DNA of 64,000 nucleotides from NCBI GenBank assembly GCA_024638845.1, contig JAHEJN010000005.1, positions 1-64,000 on the forward strand, read 5' to 3'. The translations under genes were made by a program, and so were the position numbers. Shown piece after piece: positions 49,901 to 58,162 of the stretch; the first letter of the stretch is position 1; each line of letters begins with the position of its first letter. Below the pieces are notes generated by a model. The model did no database searches and had not been told where the DNA came from. It was given only the letters and a program-made list of their open reading frames with translations. The stretch comes from Acidimicrobiales bacterium. Lineage in GTDB: Bacteria > Actinomycetota > Acidimicrobiia > Acidimicrobiales > JAHEJN01.

Positions 49901-52432
49901 CAGGCGCTGCAAGCCGAGCGCGCTGGCCGCAACCTGAACCATCGTTGGCGTCACGTGGTGAGCAGCACACACCTGACGGAGACGCTCGACCGTCGACTCG
50001 CCGAGCTCGATTCGTTCCACCGCCGGCCGAGCGCCAGCCAACCCCGCCGTGGCGGGCACTCGTGTCGGCCAGTCGAGCTCGACGGGAACATCACGAAAAC
50101 GATCGGCCCACCACGCGCGGTCGGTCTCGCTCATCGGACGGTGGCGCGAACGAACCCGTGGAGCCGGGACCTGCCACGACTCGCCGGCGAAGGCCCGGGC
50201 CAGGTCATCGAGCACGACTCGGCGGCTGCGCCCATCGAGAACGGCGTGATGGTAGGCGAATCCGAGGAACCAGCGATCGGTCGACCCGAGGGGCCACAAC
50301 GCGAAGCGGATCAGCGGGCCTTCGACGAGATCGTAGGACCGAGCAGCGGCGGCCTCGAACTCCGTCCGTGCCTGGTCGACGTCGAGAACCGCATCATCGT
50401 CGATCCACTCGTAGGCCTCGTCGACGTTGAGCGGCACGTAGTCGAGGGTCGGCGCGAAGACGAACGACGCGCGCAGGGCTGGGTGGTGCTCGATCACGGT
50501 CTCGACCGCACGGCGCAGTCGACCGGCGTCGATCTCGCCTCGGATCGACCAGGCGAAGGCCATGTGGGAAGCCGCCGGATCGATGCCGAGTCGATCGGCG
50601 GCGAGCATCCGTCGCTGGGCCGCCGCAGGTGCCGTCACGCTCTGCATTCGATCGCGTCGACGCCGGGGCGGCCCGACGCGCAGTGACGCCATTCCCGAGA
50701 GCGACGTGTCGCGCAACAGGTCGACCAGTCGCACCTCGAATCCCCAGCGCTGTCCGAGATCGAACGCAACCGCCATGGCGGCCAACGAGTCGCCTCCGAG
50801 AGCGATGAAGTCGTCACTCCTGGCCATGGGCGCGAGCCCCACGGAACGCCACGCATCGGCAACCTCGGACTCGACCGAATCGAATGGAACGCGTGAACGC
50901 GCCGGCGCGCTGCTGCCGAACGACTCCGCCAGCCGATTCCGTTGCACCTTGCCGGTGGGTCCGACGGGTATCGCCTCGACCAGATGGACGACACGCGGCA
51001 CCTCTGCGTCCCCCCGCCGAAGCGCAACCTCCTGCTGGAGACGAACGACGGGGATCGATGCGTTCTCGGTCACCACCGCCGCCGCCACCTGTTCGCCGAG
51101 GGTCGGATGCGGCGCAGCGAAGACGACGGCATCGTCGACCCCATCGAGGGAACGCAACACCTCTTCGATCGGTCCGGGTGCGATCGTCTCGCCGCCGCGG
51201 TTGATCATCTCCCTGGTTCGGCCGACCAGGACCAGATGCCCGTCGGGATCGATTCGACCCAGATCACCGGTGCGGAACCAACCGTCGACGAACGCGGCGT
51301 CGTTCACCACCGCATCGGCGATGTAGCCTCCCATCACGTTCCGACCTCGGATGACGACATCACCGACACCGCCGGGCTCGAGCGTCCGACCCTCGTCGTC
51401 GATCACCCGGATCCGGGCACCGTCGGCGCGTCCGACCGTGCCTCGGCGCAGATCATCGACGGTGTTGGACGTGATCTGATGGGCCGCCTCGGTCATGCCG
51501 TACGCCTCGAGCACCGGCACGCCGAATCGGCGTTCGAGCGACTCGGCCACCGATGCGGGCAGGGCCGACGACGACGACCGAACCAGACGAAGACGCTCGG
51601 TCCAGGCCGAGTTGTCGCGCGGCGACGCCGTCAGGGCCCGGTGGATCGTGGGGACCGCGGTCACGAAAGTCGCGCCGAACGACGCGGCCGTGTCGGGGAG
51701 CGTGGCAGGATCGAATCGACCGCCGAGGAACACGGCCCCGCCGGCAGCGAGCGGGGCGAGGAGCCCCGCGACCATGCCATGGATGTGGGTGAGCGGCATG
51801 ACCGTCAGCGACCGGTCGTCGGCTGCGAGCCCGAGCGATCCGACGATTCGTTCGATCGACGAGACCAGATTCCCGTGACGGAGGGGTACGACCTTGGGCT
51901 CGCCGGTGGTGCCTGACGTGGTCAGCACCAACGCGAGATCGGCGATGTCGTCCTGGGGACCGTGGGCGGATGGGCGATCGGGCCGACGAAGGCGGAAGCC
52001 GTCGTCACGGTGCGGGCTGACCACGGTGAGTCCGAGGTCGTTGGCCACCATTGCGGCCGGCGAGTCGACCGTCGCCACCACTGCGGCCACCCGAGTCCGC
52101 GTGAAGTGCGCGGCGATCGCGTCGGGCGGGAGATCGGCGCGAACCGGCGCCGCCCCTCCCGCACCCATCGCCGCCAGCACGGCCATCGCCAGGTCGGCGC
52201 CCTCGGGGAGGCACACACCGATCAGCGCCGAACCGAGCTCGTCTGCCAGCACCGCCGCACCGGCCTCGACCCGGTCGAGGAGCTCACGACGCGACCAGCC
52301 TCCACCCGGCGTGACGACGGCGAGAGCGAGGTCGGAGCCGGGCGCGGTGTGCAGCCGGGCGAGGACCGTAGGACCGTGCCGATTCACGGCACCCGCAGGT
52401 CCGACGTGGACCGATGGTTGCGCCCGCTGCAT
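46907..52432 (-). CDS. NRPS-like megasynthase, read as A(acyl-ligase type)-T-C-A-T-TE
   Basis: 1841 aa. A1 TTSGTTGEPKVVPL and INRGGETIAPGPIEEVL; T1 FIALGGDSLAAM; C YHHAVLDGRS; A2 TSGSTGEPRLSMG and GRRDSRLSVNGNRIDAGEIEHAL; T2 NGGDSFAAISL; TE AGNSFGGVVAVEV with GDHGGLL. Confidence 0.9.
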   Translation of the reverse strand: MQRAQPSVHVGPAGAVNRHGPTVLARLHTAPGSDLALAVVTPGGGWSRRELLDRVEAGAAVLADELGSALIGVCLPEGADLAMAVLAAMGAGGAAPVRADLPPDAIAAHFTRTRVAAVVATVDSPAAMVANDLGLTVVSPHRDDGFRLRRPDRPSAHGPQDDIADLALVLTTSGTTGEPKVVPLRHGNLVSSIERIVGSLGLAADDRSLTVMPLTHIHGMVAGLLAPLAAGGAVFLGGRFDPATLPDTAASFGATFVTAVPTIHRALTASPRDNSAWTERLRLVRSSSSALPASVAESLERRFGVPVLEAYGMTEAAHQITSNTVDDLRRGTVGRADGARIRVIDDEGRTLEPGGVGDVVIRGRNVMGGYIADAVVNDAAFVDGWFRTGDLGRIDPDGHLVLVGRTREMINRGGETIAPGPIEEVLRSLDGVDDAVVFAAPHPTLGEQVAAAVVTENASIPVVRLQQEVALRRGDAEVPRVVHLVEAIPVGPTGKVQRNRLAESFGSSAPARSRVPFDSVESEVADAWRSVGLAPMARSDDFIALGGDSLAAMAVAFDLGQRWGFEVRLVDLLRDTSLSGMASLRVGPPRRRRDRMQSVTAPAAAQRRMLAADRLGIDPAASHMAFAWSIRGEIDAGRLRRAVETVIEHHPALRASFVFAPTLDYVPLNVDEAYEWIDDDAVLDVDQARTEFEAAAARSYDLVEGPLIRFALWPLGSTDRWFLGFAYHHAVLDGRSRRVVLDDLARAFAGESWQVPAPRVRSRHRPMSETDRAWWADRFRDVPVELDWPTRVPATAGLAGARPAVERIELGESTVERLRQVCAAHHVTPTMVQVAASALGLQRLTGDNKVAVGLAVDHRSSSCDGSVGVTMDSVPVVVDLAASRSTADLLASVRQECLDVYERSDSGLDEIRHAAGRRYGEPILHARVQVRTDTDRLELGRLTVESLSLDPPVARAPVSLDLHLGGSSASLEIVFDPRLVERSVAASYARSFAAIVESLVDAPDCLLEEIGWVSSIDLALVDEWCRGPQGVPGFTTVDDWFRTCVAKWPRRTAVRSFDHDLTFVDLDALVGRVAIALAGRTTEGETIGSVLPGGLEQIVLQLAAWRIGRAVVAVGCDGSERRMATQLTAASVRLVVADVGGAPMPSGHQEVSFDELLTASPPGQLPDSIDPESPAWGCLTSGSTGEPRLSMGTQSNLVHLVHAWHQIVPPDAVGVATVSKPASVVGFLSEWLAPLLSGSALYFLDGVTVRDPFRIALRLNELAVTWYRGTPAMLHAVAGQVLGHVGPNRQVRLVVSGADRLTRGTADAVAEAFPDATIVNQYGCTEATSESTLGPVPQGTRDPDIGRPLANVGLEVIDANGCAVPPGVRGEIVIHGPLVTPSEAGDRGHRSGDLGWWDGAGRLHFVGRRDSRLSVNGNRIDAGEIEHALVSTGLVRSALVMIDPEAPLGASLAALVTPIGHPSAADMRSAVAELLPSFAVLNRIEVVEAIPVLDSGKIDHMTARTLLARSQDTAEVVSLSPDVADICAVVASVLGRSPTTIDPTRSLQANGGDSFAAISLQEQLFDIRGVRLDMAMLVGDRPLAELAADGVASLGGPLPGRLRRICTGHDGRRVIWFPGGGSLDVEVRRLVHHLAAPPEVLVYPYPGSEIGERPNLVLRRLVARIVETLVSLDGPPPVIAGNSFGGVVAVEVVRRLHRRLPGWVEGLLIVDAAPVEQRRRARAASSGRRSLADLRGVVTDRDRDVRDPAVRWRRNTRASRIMLDTHRRSGTVVGVPAVVVATAERRRATGRSDLGWSDHLGENVEVIELPGDHGGLLVEPKVAVTARAVTDALQRLERADS

Positions 52433-52484
52433 CCGCGAGAGTATGGCAGTGAGACGTCACACATGTCGGGTGGCACGAGCGAAT

Positions 52485-53939
52485 TCAGGTGATCGCCCGC
52501 CACGCCTCGGCCAGGCGCTCAGCGGCGTGGTCGAGGTGGTCGGGGGGCTGCACGAACGACATGCGCACATGGTTGCGAGCGGAGTCGTCGGGTGACAGCA
52601 GGCGCCCGGGCACCACCGCCACACCTCGCTCGAGCGCCTCGGAAGCGAACACCTCGGCGTCGACGCCCGGCAGCCTCACCCAGAGACTGAGTCCACCGTT
52701 GACATCGGCGATCTGCCAGTCGGGCACCCGACTGCGCAGCCCGCCGACGAGCGCGGCCGCCTGGGAGCTGAGCTGTCGATTGCGCCAGCGGCGTACCTCG
52801 TCGTAGTGCTCGGCCAACAGCACCTGGCCGAGCGCTTGGGTCGGCATTGGGCTGCCGAGGTCGCTGATGGTCCGAGCCGTGGTGAAGCGGGAGATGACCG
52901 ACCGGCCGGCCCGGATCCAGGCGAGGCGCAGGCCGCCCCAGAACAGCTTCGACATCGACGCGAGATGCACCACGTTGGGTGCGGCGGCGAGCGGATGACG
53001 GTGCGGATCGGGAAACGGGCGACCGAGATCGAGATCGGCCAGCACCATGTCGTCGACGAACACGACGTCGGGGAACTGCTCGGTGAGCTCGAGCAGACGG
53101 GCGCGTGCCCGGTCGCCGAACCGGAGTCCGGTTGGGTTGTGCACGGTCGTCGCGAGGTAGACCAGCGACGGATTGTGGGTGTCGAGAACATCGGCCAGCC
53201 GATCGAGATCGGTGCCTCCGGGCGGGATCGTCACCGGTCGCAGGCCGTGACGATGAACCAGGTCGATCGCCCCGGCGAAGGTGGTGTCCTCGATCACGAC
53301 TGCACCGCCGGGCCGCCCGGCCGTCTCGAAGACCACGTCGATGGCCTGCTGGGCACCCGTGGTCACGAGTATCTGGTCGGGATCGGTGGCCAACCCGAGC
53401 CGCTCGGTGTAGTGCTGGGCGATGGTGGTGCGAAAGCTGGGCAGACCGGCCGGGTGATAGCCGTGCGAGTCCTGCCAACCCGGTGCAACCGAGTCGAGGA
53501 GGTGGCCGTGATCGCGTAGGAGGTCGACCACGGGCGGCGCGCAGTCGGGCGCGGCGAGTGTGAGATCGAACTCCGGTGGCTTGTCGGTGAGCGAGCCGGC
53601 GAAGAGCCCATCGATCTTGTGGGGAGCCCCGGGTCGTGATCGGCGAGGCGCCACGGCGGTCCCTGATCCCCGTCGGGAGCGAGCCAACCCCAGCTCACCC
53701 AGGCGGTGATAGGCCGCGGCCACCGTGTTCCGGCTCACCGCGATCGACGAGGCGAGCTCGCGCTCGGCCGGCAGCACCGCACCGGCGGGGAGCCGTTCGG
53801 TCTCGATGAGGATCTCGAGCTTCTCGGCCAGTGAGCGAAAGAGTGGCCCTTCCCCGGCCCAGTCGCCGAGCAGGTCGGTGACCTGTCGGGTGGTGACGCG
53901 ATGGGAGGCCAACTGCTGGCCAATTGGCACTGTGCCCAT
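52485..53939 (-). CDS. MocR-type regulator (GntR HTH fused to aminotransferase fold)
   Basis: LPAGAVLPAERELASSIAVSRNTVAAAYHRLGELGLARSRRGSGTAV, then ILVTTGAQQAIDVVFE... and SMSKLFWGGLRLAWIR. Confidence 0.88.
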   Translation of the reverse strand: MGTVPIGQQLASHRVTTRQVTDLLGDWAGEGPLFRSLAEKLEILIETERLPAGAVLPAERELASSIAVSRNTVAAAYHRLGELGLARSRRGSGTAVAPRRSRPGAPHKIDGLFAGSLTDKPPEFDLTLAAPDCAPPVVDLLRDHGHLLDSVAPGWQDSHGYHPAGLPSFRTTIAQHYTERLGLATDPDQILVTTGAQQAIDVVFETAGRPGGAVVIEDTTFAGAIDLVHRHGLRPVTIPPGGTDLDRLADVLDTHNPSLVYLATTVHNPTGLRFGDRARARLLELTEQFPDVVFVDDMVLADLDLGRPFPDPHRHPLAAAPNVVHLASMSKLFWGGLRLAWIRAGRSVISRFTTARTISDLGSPMPTQALGQVLLAEHYDEVRRWRNRQLSSQAAALVGGLRSRVPDWQIADVNGGLSLWVRLPGVDAEVFASEALERGVAVVPGRLLSPDDSARNHVRMSFVQPPDHLDHAAERLAEAWRAIT

Positions 53940-53949
53940 GGTGCCAATT
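53922..53949. promoter_or_regulatory. perfect 9-bp inverted repeat over the MocR start / divergent intergenic region
   Basis: AATTGGCAC-(N10)-GTGCCAATT. Confidence 0.6.
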
Positions 53950-53985
53950 GTGCCACGCTGAGGGCCGCTGCAACAGGGAGTACCC

Positions 53986-55419
53986 GTGTCCGACCCGACG
54001 TCACCTCCAACCGAGCCCGGCGCCGATTCCGTTCGCGAGGGGTTGCGACAGCGAGACGACCTGCTCGCCGACGCCGCCGAGCGCGCGCGCCGCTACCTCG
54101 GCACCCTCGGCACCCGGTCGGTCGCCCCGTCGACCCGAGCGCTCGACGAGCTGACCCGACTCGAGCACCCGCTGCCCGAACACGGGTCGACTCCAGGGGC
54201 GGTGCTCGAACAGCTCGATCGCATCGGCTCGCCGGCCACCGTCGCCCAGGCCGGGCCGCGGTACTTCGGCTTCGTCACCGGTGGCACCCATCCGGCCGCT
54301 CTCGCAGCAGCCTGGCTGGCCAACGCCTGGGACCAGAACAACGCGCTGTACGCGATGTCTCCCGTCGGCAACGCCCTCGACCGGATCGCCATCGACTGGG
54401 TGATCGACGCCCTCGGGCTTCCGAACGGGACAGGTGGCGCCTTCGTCACGGGCGCCACGATGGCCAGTGCCACGGCCCTCGCCGCGGCTCGCGACCACGT
54501 GCTCACCGAGGCGGGCTGGGACGCCCATGCCGACGGTCTGATCGGCGCGCCTGCGGTCCAGGTGATCACCGGTGCCGAAGCCCACACCACGGTGAGCAAG
54601 GCGCTCGGCATCGTGGGCCTCGGCCGATCGCGGGCTCGCCTCCTCCCCACCGACGACCAGGGCCGCATCGTCGCCCGCAACCTGCCCGACATCGACGGAC
54701 CGACCGTCGTGATCCTGCAGGCCGGCAACGTCAACAGCGGCTGCAGTGACCCGTTCCCCGAGCTGATCGAATGGGCGCACGCGGCCGGGGCCTGGGTGCA
54801 CGTCGATGGCGCATTCGGTCTGTGGGCGGCCGCCAGCCCCGCCCGCCGGCGATTCGTCGTGGGGGTCGATCAGGCTGACTCCTGGGCGACCGACGGTCAC
54901 AAGTGGCTCAACGTGAGCTACGACTGCGGCATCGCCCTGGTCCGCGATGCGGCCGATCTGCGGGCCGCGGCGCGGTCCGACGCGCCGTATCTCGTTACCG
55001 AAGAGAGTGTCCGCGAGCCGATGCACCTCTCCCCGCAGTCGTCCCAGCGCGCCCGTGGCATCGAGGTGTGGGCGGTGCTGGCCGCCCTCGGGCGCCAGGG
55101 TCTGGCCGAGCTGGTCGACCGCACCTGTGACCACGCCCAGCGCTTCGCCGCTGGTCTGGACGACGCGGGCTTCTCGGTGCTGAACGATGTCGAGCTCAAC
55201 CAGGTCGTGGTCGACTTCGGCCCGGCAACCGACGAAATCGTCGCGGCCGTCCAGGCCGAGGGCACCTGTTGGGCGGGACCGACGACCTGGCGGGGTCGGC
55301 GGGCCATGCGACTGAGCGTGAGTTGTTGGGCCACAATGAGCAGCGACGTCGAGCGCAGCCTCGCCACCATCGTCTCCATCGCACAGGCGCACACTTCCCG
55401 AGAGGAACGCCAGCCATGA
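53986..55419 (+). CDS. pyridoxal-dependent (group II) decarboxylase family protein
   Basis: GPRYFGFVTGGTHPAALAAAWLANAWDQN; WVHVDGAFGLWAAAS; SWATDGHKWLNVSYDCG (PLP Lys). Confidence 0.85.
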   Translation: MSDPTSPPTEPGADSVREGLRQRDDLLADAAERARRYLGTLGTRSVAPSTRALDELTRLEHPLPEHGSTPGAVLEQLDRIGSPATVAQAGPRYFGFVTGGTHPAALAAAWLANAWDQNNALYAMSPVGNALDRIAIDWVIDALGLPNGTGGAFVTGATMASATALAAARDHVLTEAGWDAHADGLIGAPAVQVITGAEAHTTVSKALGIVGLGRSRARLLPTDDQGRIVARNLPDIDGPTVVILQAGNVNSGCSDPFPELIEWAHAAGAWVHVDGAFGLWAAASPARRRFVVGVDQADSWATDGHKWLNVSYDCGIALVRDAADLRAAARSDAPYLVTEESVREPMHLSPQSSQRARGIEVWAVLAALGRQGLAELVDRTCDHAQRFAAGLDDAGFSVLNDVELNQVVVDFGPATDEIVAAVQAEGTCWAGPTTWRGRRAMRLSVSCWATMSSDVERSLATIVSIAQAHTSREERQP

Positions 55420-56408
55420 CCTCCGATCCCACCAAGGCGCCGTTCGGTTCCGTCTTCGGCGAGAACCTGCCGATCTCGTACTACGACGGCGAGTCGTGGA
55501 GCGATCCGGTCGTCGTGCCGATCGACTCGGTGACCTTCGGACCTGCGACCCATGCCCTCCACTACTCGAGCGAGTGTTTCGAAGGCCTCAAGGGTCATCG
55601 CCAGCCCGACGGCACGGTGAAGATGTTCCGCCCCCAGAAGAACATCACCCGCTTGCGAAACAGCACCGAACGGCTCTTCCTGCCCAAGCCGCCGGTCGAG
55701 TTGTGCGAGAGCCTGTTCGGCCTGGCCGTCGAGCACAATGCCGAGGTCACGCCCGACCCACCCGGTTCGCTGTACGTGCGCCCCACCATCATCGGCACCG
55801 AACACAACATCGGAGCCGCGGGTCGACCATCGAGGACAGCGGCGTTCTACGTGATCACCAGCCCGGTCGGTGAGTACCTGCCCCCTCACGCGCTACGCAT
55901 CGTGGTCGAGACGGTGCACCCGCGAACCACGCCACAATTCGGCGTGGTGAAGAGCGGCGCCAACTACGCCATGGCGCTCAGTCCCCTCCTGGCCGCCAAG
56001 CGCGATTGGAACGCCGACCAGGTGCTGTTCGCTCCCGGCGGCCTCATCGAGGAGACCGGCGCGGCCAACTTCCTGCTGATCGACGAGGGCCATGTGCTCA
56101 CCTCGGCGCTGTCGGAAGCCTTCCTCCACGGCGTGACCCGCGACTCGGTGCTCCAGGTGGCTCGGTCGCTCGGTTGGAAAGCCGAGGAGCGCGACGTGTC
56201 GATCGACGAGCTTCGTGAGTGGGCGGCACGCCCCACCGGCGAGATGGCACTGGCGGGCACGGCCGCCATTCTGGGCGGGGTCGGAGAGCTGGTGCTCGAG
56301 GGTGAGATCGTCACCGTGGGCACCGGCCAGACCGGCCCCACCACCACGATGCTGCGAACCATGCTCACCGAGATCCAGCAGGGGTTGCGCCCCTTCACCT
56401 TCCGCTGA
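55416..56408 (+). CDS. ilvE: branched-chain amino acid aminotransferase
   Basis: SSECFEGLKGHRQPDGTVKMFRPQKNITRLRNSTERLFLP; VKSGANYAMALSPLLAAKRDWNADQVLF; IEETGAANFLLI. Confidence 0.93.
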   Translation: MTSDPTKAPFGSVFGENLPISYYDGESWSDPVVVPIDSVTFGPATHALHYSSECFEGLKGHRQPDGTVKMFRPQKNITRLRNSTERLFLPKPPVELCESLFGLAVEHNAEVTPDPPGSLYVRPTIIGTEHNIGAAGRPSRTAAFYVITSPVGEYLPPHALRIVVETVHPRTTPQFGVVKSGANYAMALSPLLAAKRDWNADQVLFAPGGLIEETGAANFLLIDEGHVLTSALSEAFLHGVTRDSVLQVARSLGWKAEERDVSIDELREWAARPTGEMALAGTAAILGGVGELVLEGEIVTVGTGQTGPTTTMLRTMLTEIQQGLRPFTFR

Positions 56409-56433
56409 CACAGCGCCGACCTAGCCTGCGGCG

Positions 56434-57255
56434 GTGGCCGTACTGCTCGCATCGTTGTCGTCGCTCACGTGGGGCATCTCGGACTTCGTCGGCGGGATGA
56501 CGACCCGGCGGGTCGCCGTCTTCGTCGTCGTCTTCTGGTCACAACTCGTCGGACTCGCGGTCGCGGGCGCAGCCGCGCCGCTCTTCGATGGATCGTTGTC
56601 GGCAGAGTCGGCCCTGTGGGGTGCCCTCGGTGGCCTCGGTGGCTCGGTCGGGATCCTGGCGCTCTACCGGGGGCTGGCCAGGGGTCGGGCGGCCGTCGTC
56701 GCCCCGGTGGCCGCCGTAATCGGCGCCGCGGTTCCGCTGGTGGTCGGTGTCGCCACCGGCGACCGGCCGGTGGTCACCGCATGGATGGGCATCGGGTTGG
56801 CGTTGCCGGCGATCTGGCTCGTGTCGAGGTCACACCGGCACGAGTCGGCGGTCGGCCTCGGTGACGGGGTCGTCGCCGGGCTGGGTTTCGGCGCGTTCTT
56901 CGTGTTCCTGGCCTTCACGGCCGACGATGCCGGGCTGTGGCCACTGGTACCCGCCCGAGCCGCCTCGATCACGATGGTCGGCCTCGCGCTCCTTCTCCGA
57001 CGGGAGAACCCGCGGCCGCACGTATCGCCGCTGCTCGTCGGCGGCATCGTGGTCGCGGGAGCCGGTGACATGTTGGCCAACATGCTCTACCTGGGTGCCA
57101 CCCAGCGCGGCCTGCTGAGCGTGGTCGGGGTGGTCGCTTCGCTCTACCCCGCGGTCACTGTGGCCCTGGCTCGTGCCTTCGGTGAGCGAGTCGTCGCCAC
57201 GCAATGGCTCGGCGTGGCTCTGTCGCTGGCGGCCGTGGGTCTCATCGCGGCGTGA
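56434..57255 (+). CDS. DMT-superfamily (EamA) transporter
   Basis: 273 aa, about 10 hydrophobic segments in two EamA-like halves; C-terminal FGERVVATQWLGVALSLAAVGLIA. Confidence 0.82.
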   Translation: MAVLLASLSSLTWGISDFVGGMTTRRVAVFVVVFWSQLVGLAVAGAAAPLFDGSLSAESALWGALGGLGGSVGILALYRGLARGRAAVVAPVAAVIGAAVPLVVGVATGDRPVVTAWMGIGLALPAIWLVSRSHRHESAVGLGDGVVAGLGFGAFFVFLAFTADDAGLWPLVPARAASITMVGLALLLRRENPRPHVSPLLVGGIVVAGAGDMLANMLYLGATQRGLLSVVGVVASLYPAVTVALARAFGERVVATQWLGVALSLAAVGLIAA

Positions 57256-57257
57256 GC

Positions 57258-58061
57258 TCAACCGTCGCCGAAGGCCGCGTCGCGATCGGACCGAGAGAGC
57301 AGTTCCGGCCAGTAGGTCACCTCGCCGTCGAGGAGCGCCCGAGCCACTCGGGTCAAGGTCCCGTAGGCGGCGCCGGCGAGGGCGCCGCCGGTGGATGCAC
57401 GCCGCACCCCAGCGTCGCCCAGCTCCGCCGGTGTCGGACCGCCGGGGAACAACAGTACGTTCACCGGAAGGCCGACCTCGCCGACGACCCGACGGATCTC
57501 ACCCAGATCGGTCAGTCCGGGCGCGTAGACGGCGTCGGCGCCGGCGTCACGGAAGGCACACAGACGTTCGATCGTGTCGTCGAGATCACCGCCGCCGTAG
57601 AGCTTGTTCTCGGCGCGAGCCGTGAGCAGCATCGGATGCTCGACGCGATGTGCGGCCTCGGCCGCCGCCGCGCAGCGCTCGACGGCCTTTCCGAGCGGGT
57701 CGATCGTGTTCGTCTCGGGATCGAAGTCCTCGATCGAGAGCCCGGCTGCGCCGGTCTGCGCAATGAGCGACACGGTCTCGGCGACCGCCTCGGCGGTGGC
57801 TGCGAAGCAACGCTCGGCGTCGACGTTCACCGGGATGTCGATGGCAGAAACGATCGCCGCGACATGATCCAGGAGTTCCGAGCGGGTCACCTGTTGGTCG
57901 AGCCTGCCCAGCGCCGCCGCGTGACCCGAGCTCGTGGTGGCGACAGCAGCGAACCCGAGGAACTCGAGCAATCTGGCCGAACCCACATCCCACGGATTCG
58001 GGAGCAGGAACAGGTCGTTGGCCGCATGCAGGGCGGCGAATCGTTCATAGGCCGTGGTCAT
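57258..58061 (-). CDS. isocitrate lyase / PEP mutase family protein
   Basis: FLLPNPWDVGSARLLEFLGFAAVATTSSGHAAALG; VNVDAERCFA; GAAGLSIEDFDPE; TARAENKLYGGGDLDDTIERL. Confidence 0.87.
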   Translation of the reverse strand: MTTAYERFAALHAANDLFLLPNPWDVGSARLLEFLGFAAVATTSSGHAAALGRLDQQVTRSELLDHVAAIVSAIDIPVNVDAERCFAATAEAVAETVSLIAQTGAAGLSIEDFDPETNTIDPLGKAVERCAAAAEAAHRVEHPMLLTARAENKLYGGGDLDDTIERLCAFRDAGADAVYAPGLTDLGEIRRVVGEVGLPVNVLLFPGGPTPAELGDAGVRRASTGGALAGAAYGTLTRVARALLDGEVTYWPELLSRSDRDAAFGDG

Positions 58062-58162
58062 GACCGCGATGGTCGCACCCCGGGGCGCGGGCGTCGACAA
58101 GAGGGGAACCCTCCGCTGGTGTCCGTCGCACGGCCTGGCGTCGTCGTGGGACACTGCGGGCG

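Noticed and set aside
54001-55392. 463-aa - strand ORF antisense to the PLP decarboxylase
   Set aside because: Decarboxylase has clear active-site motifs; the antisense frame has none.
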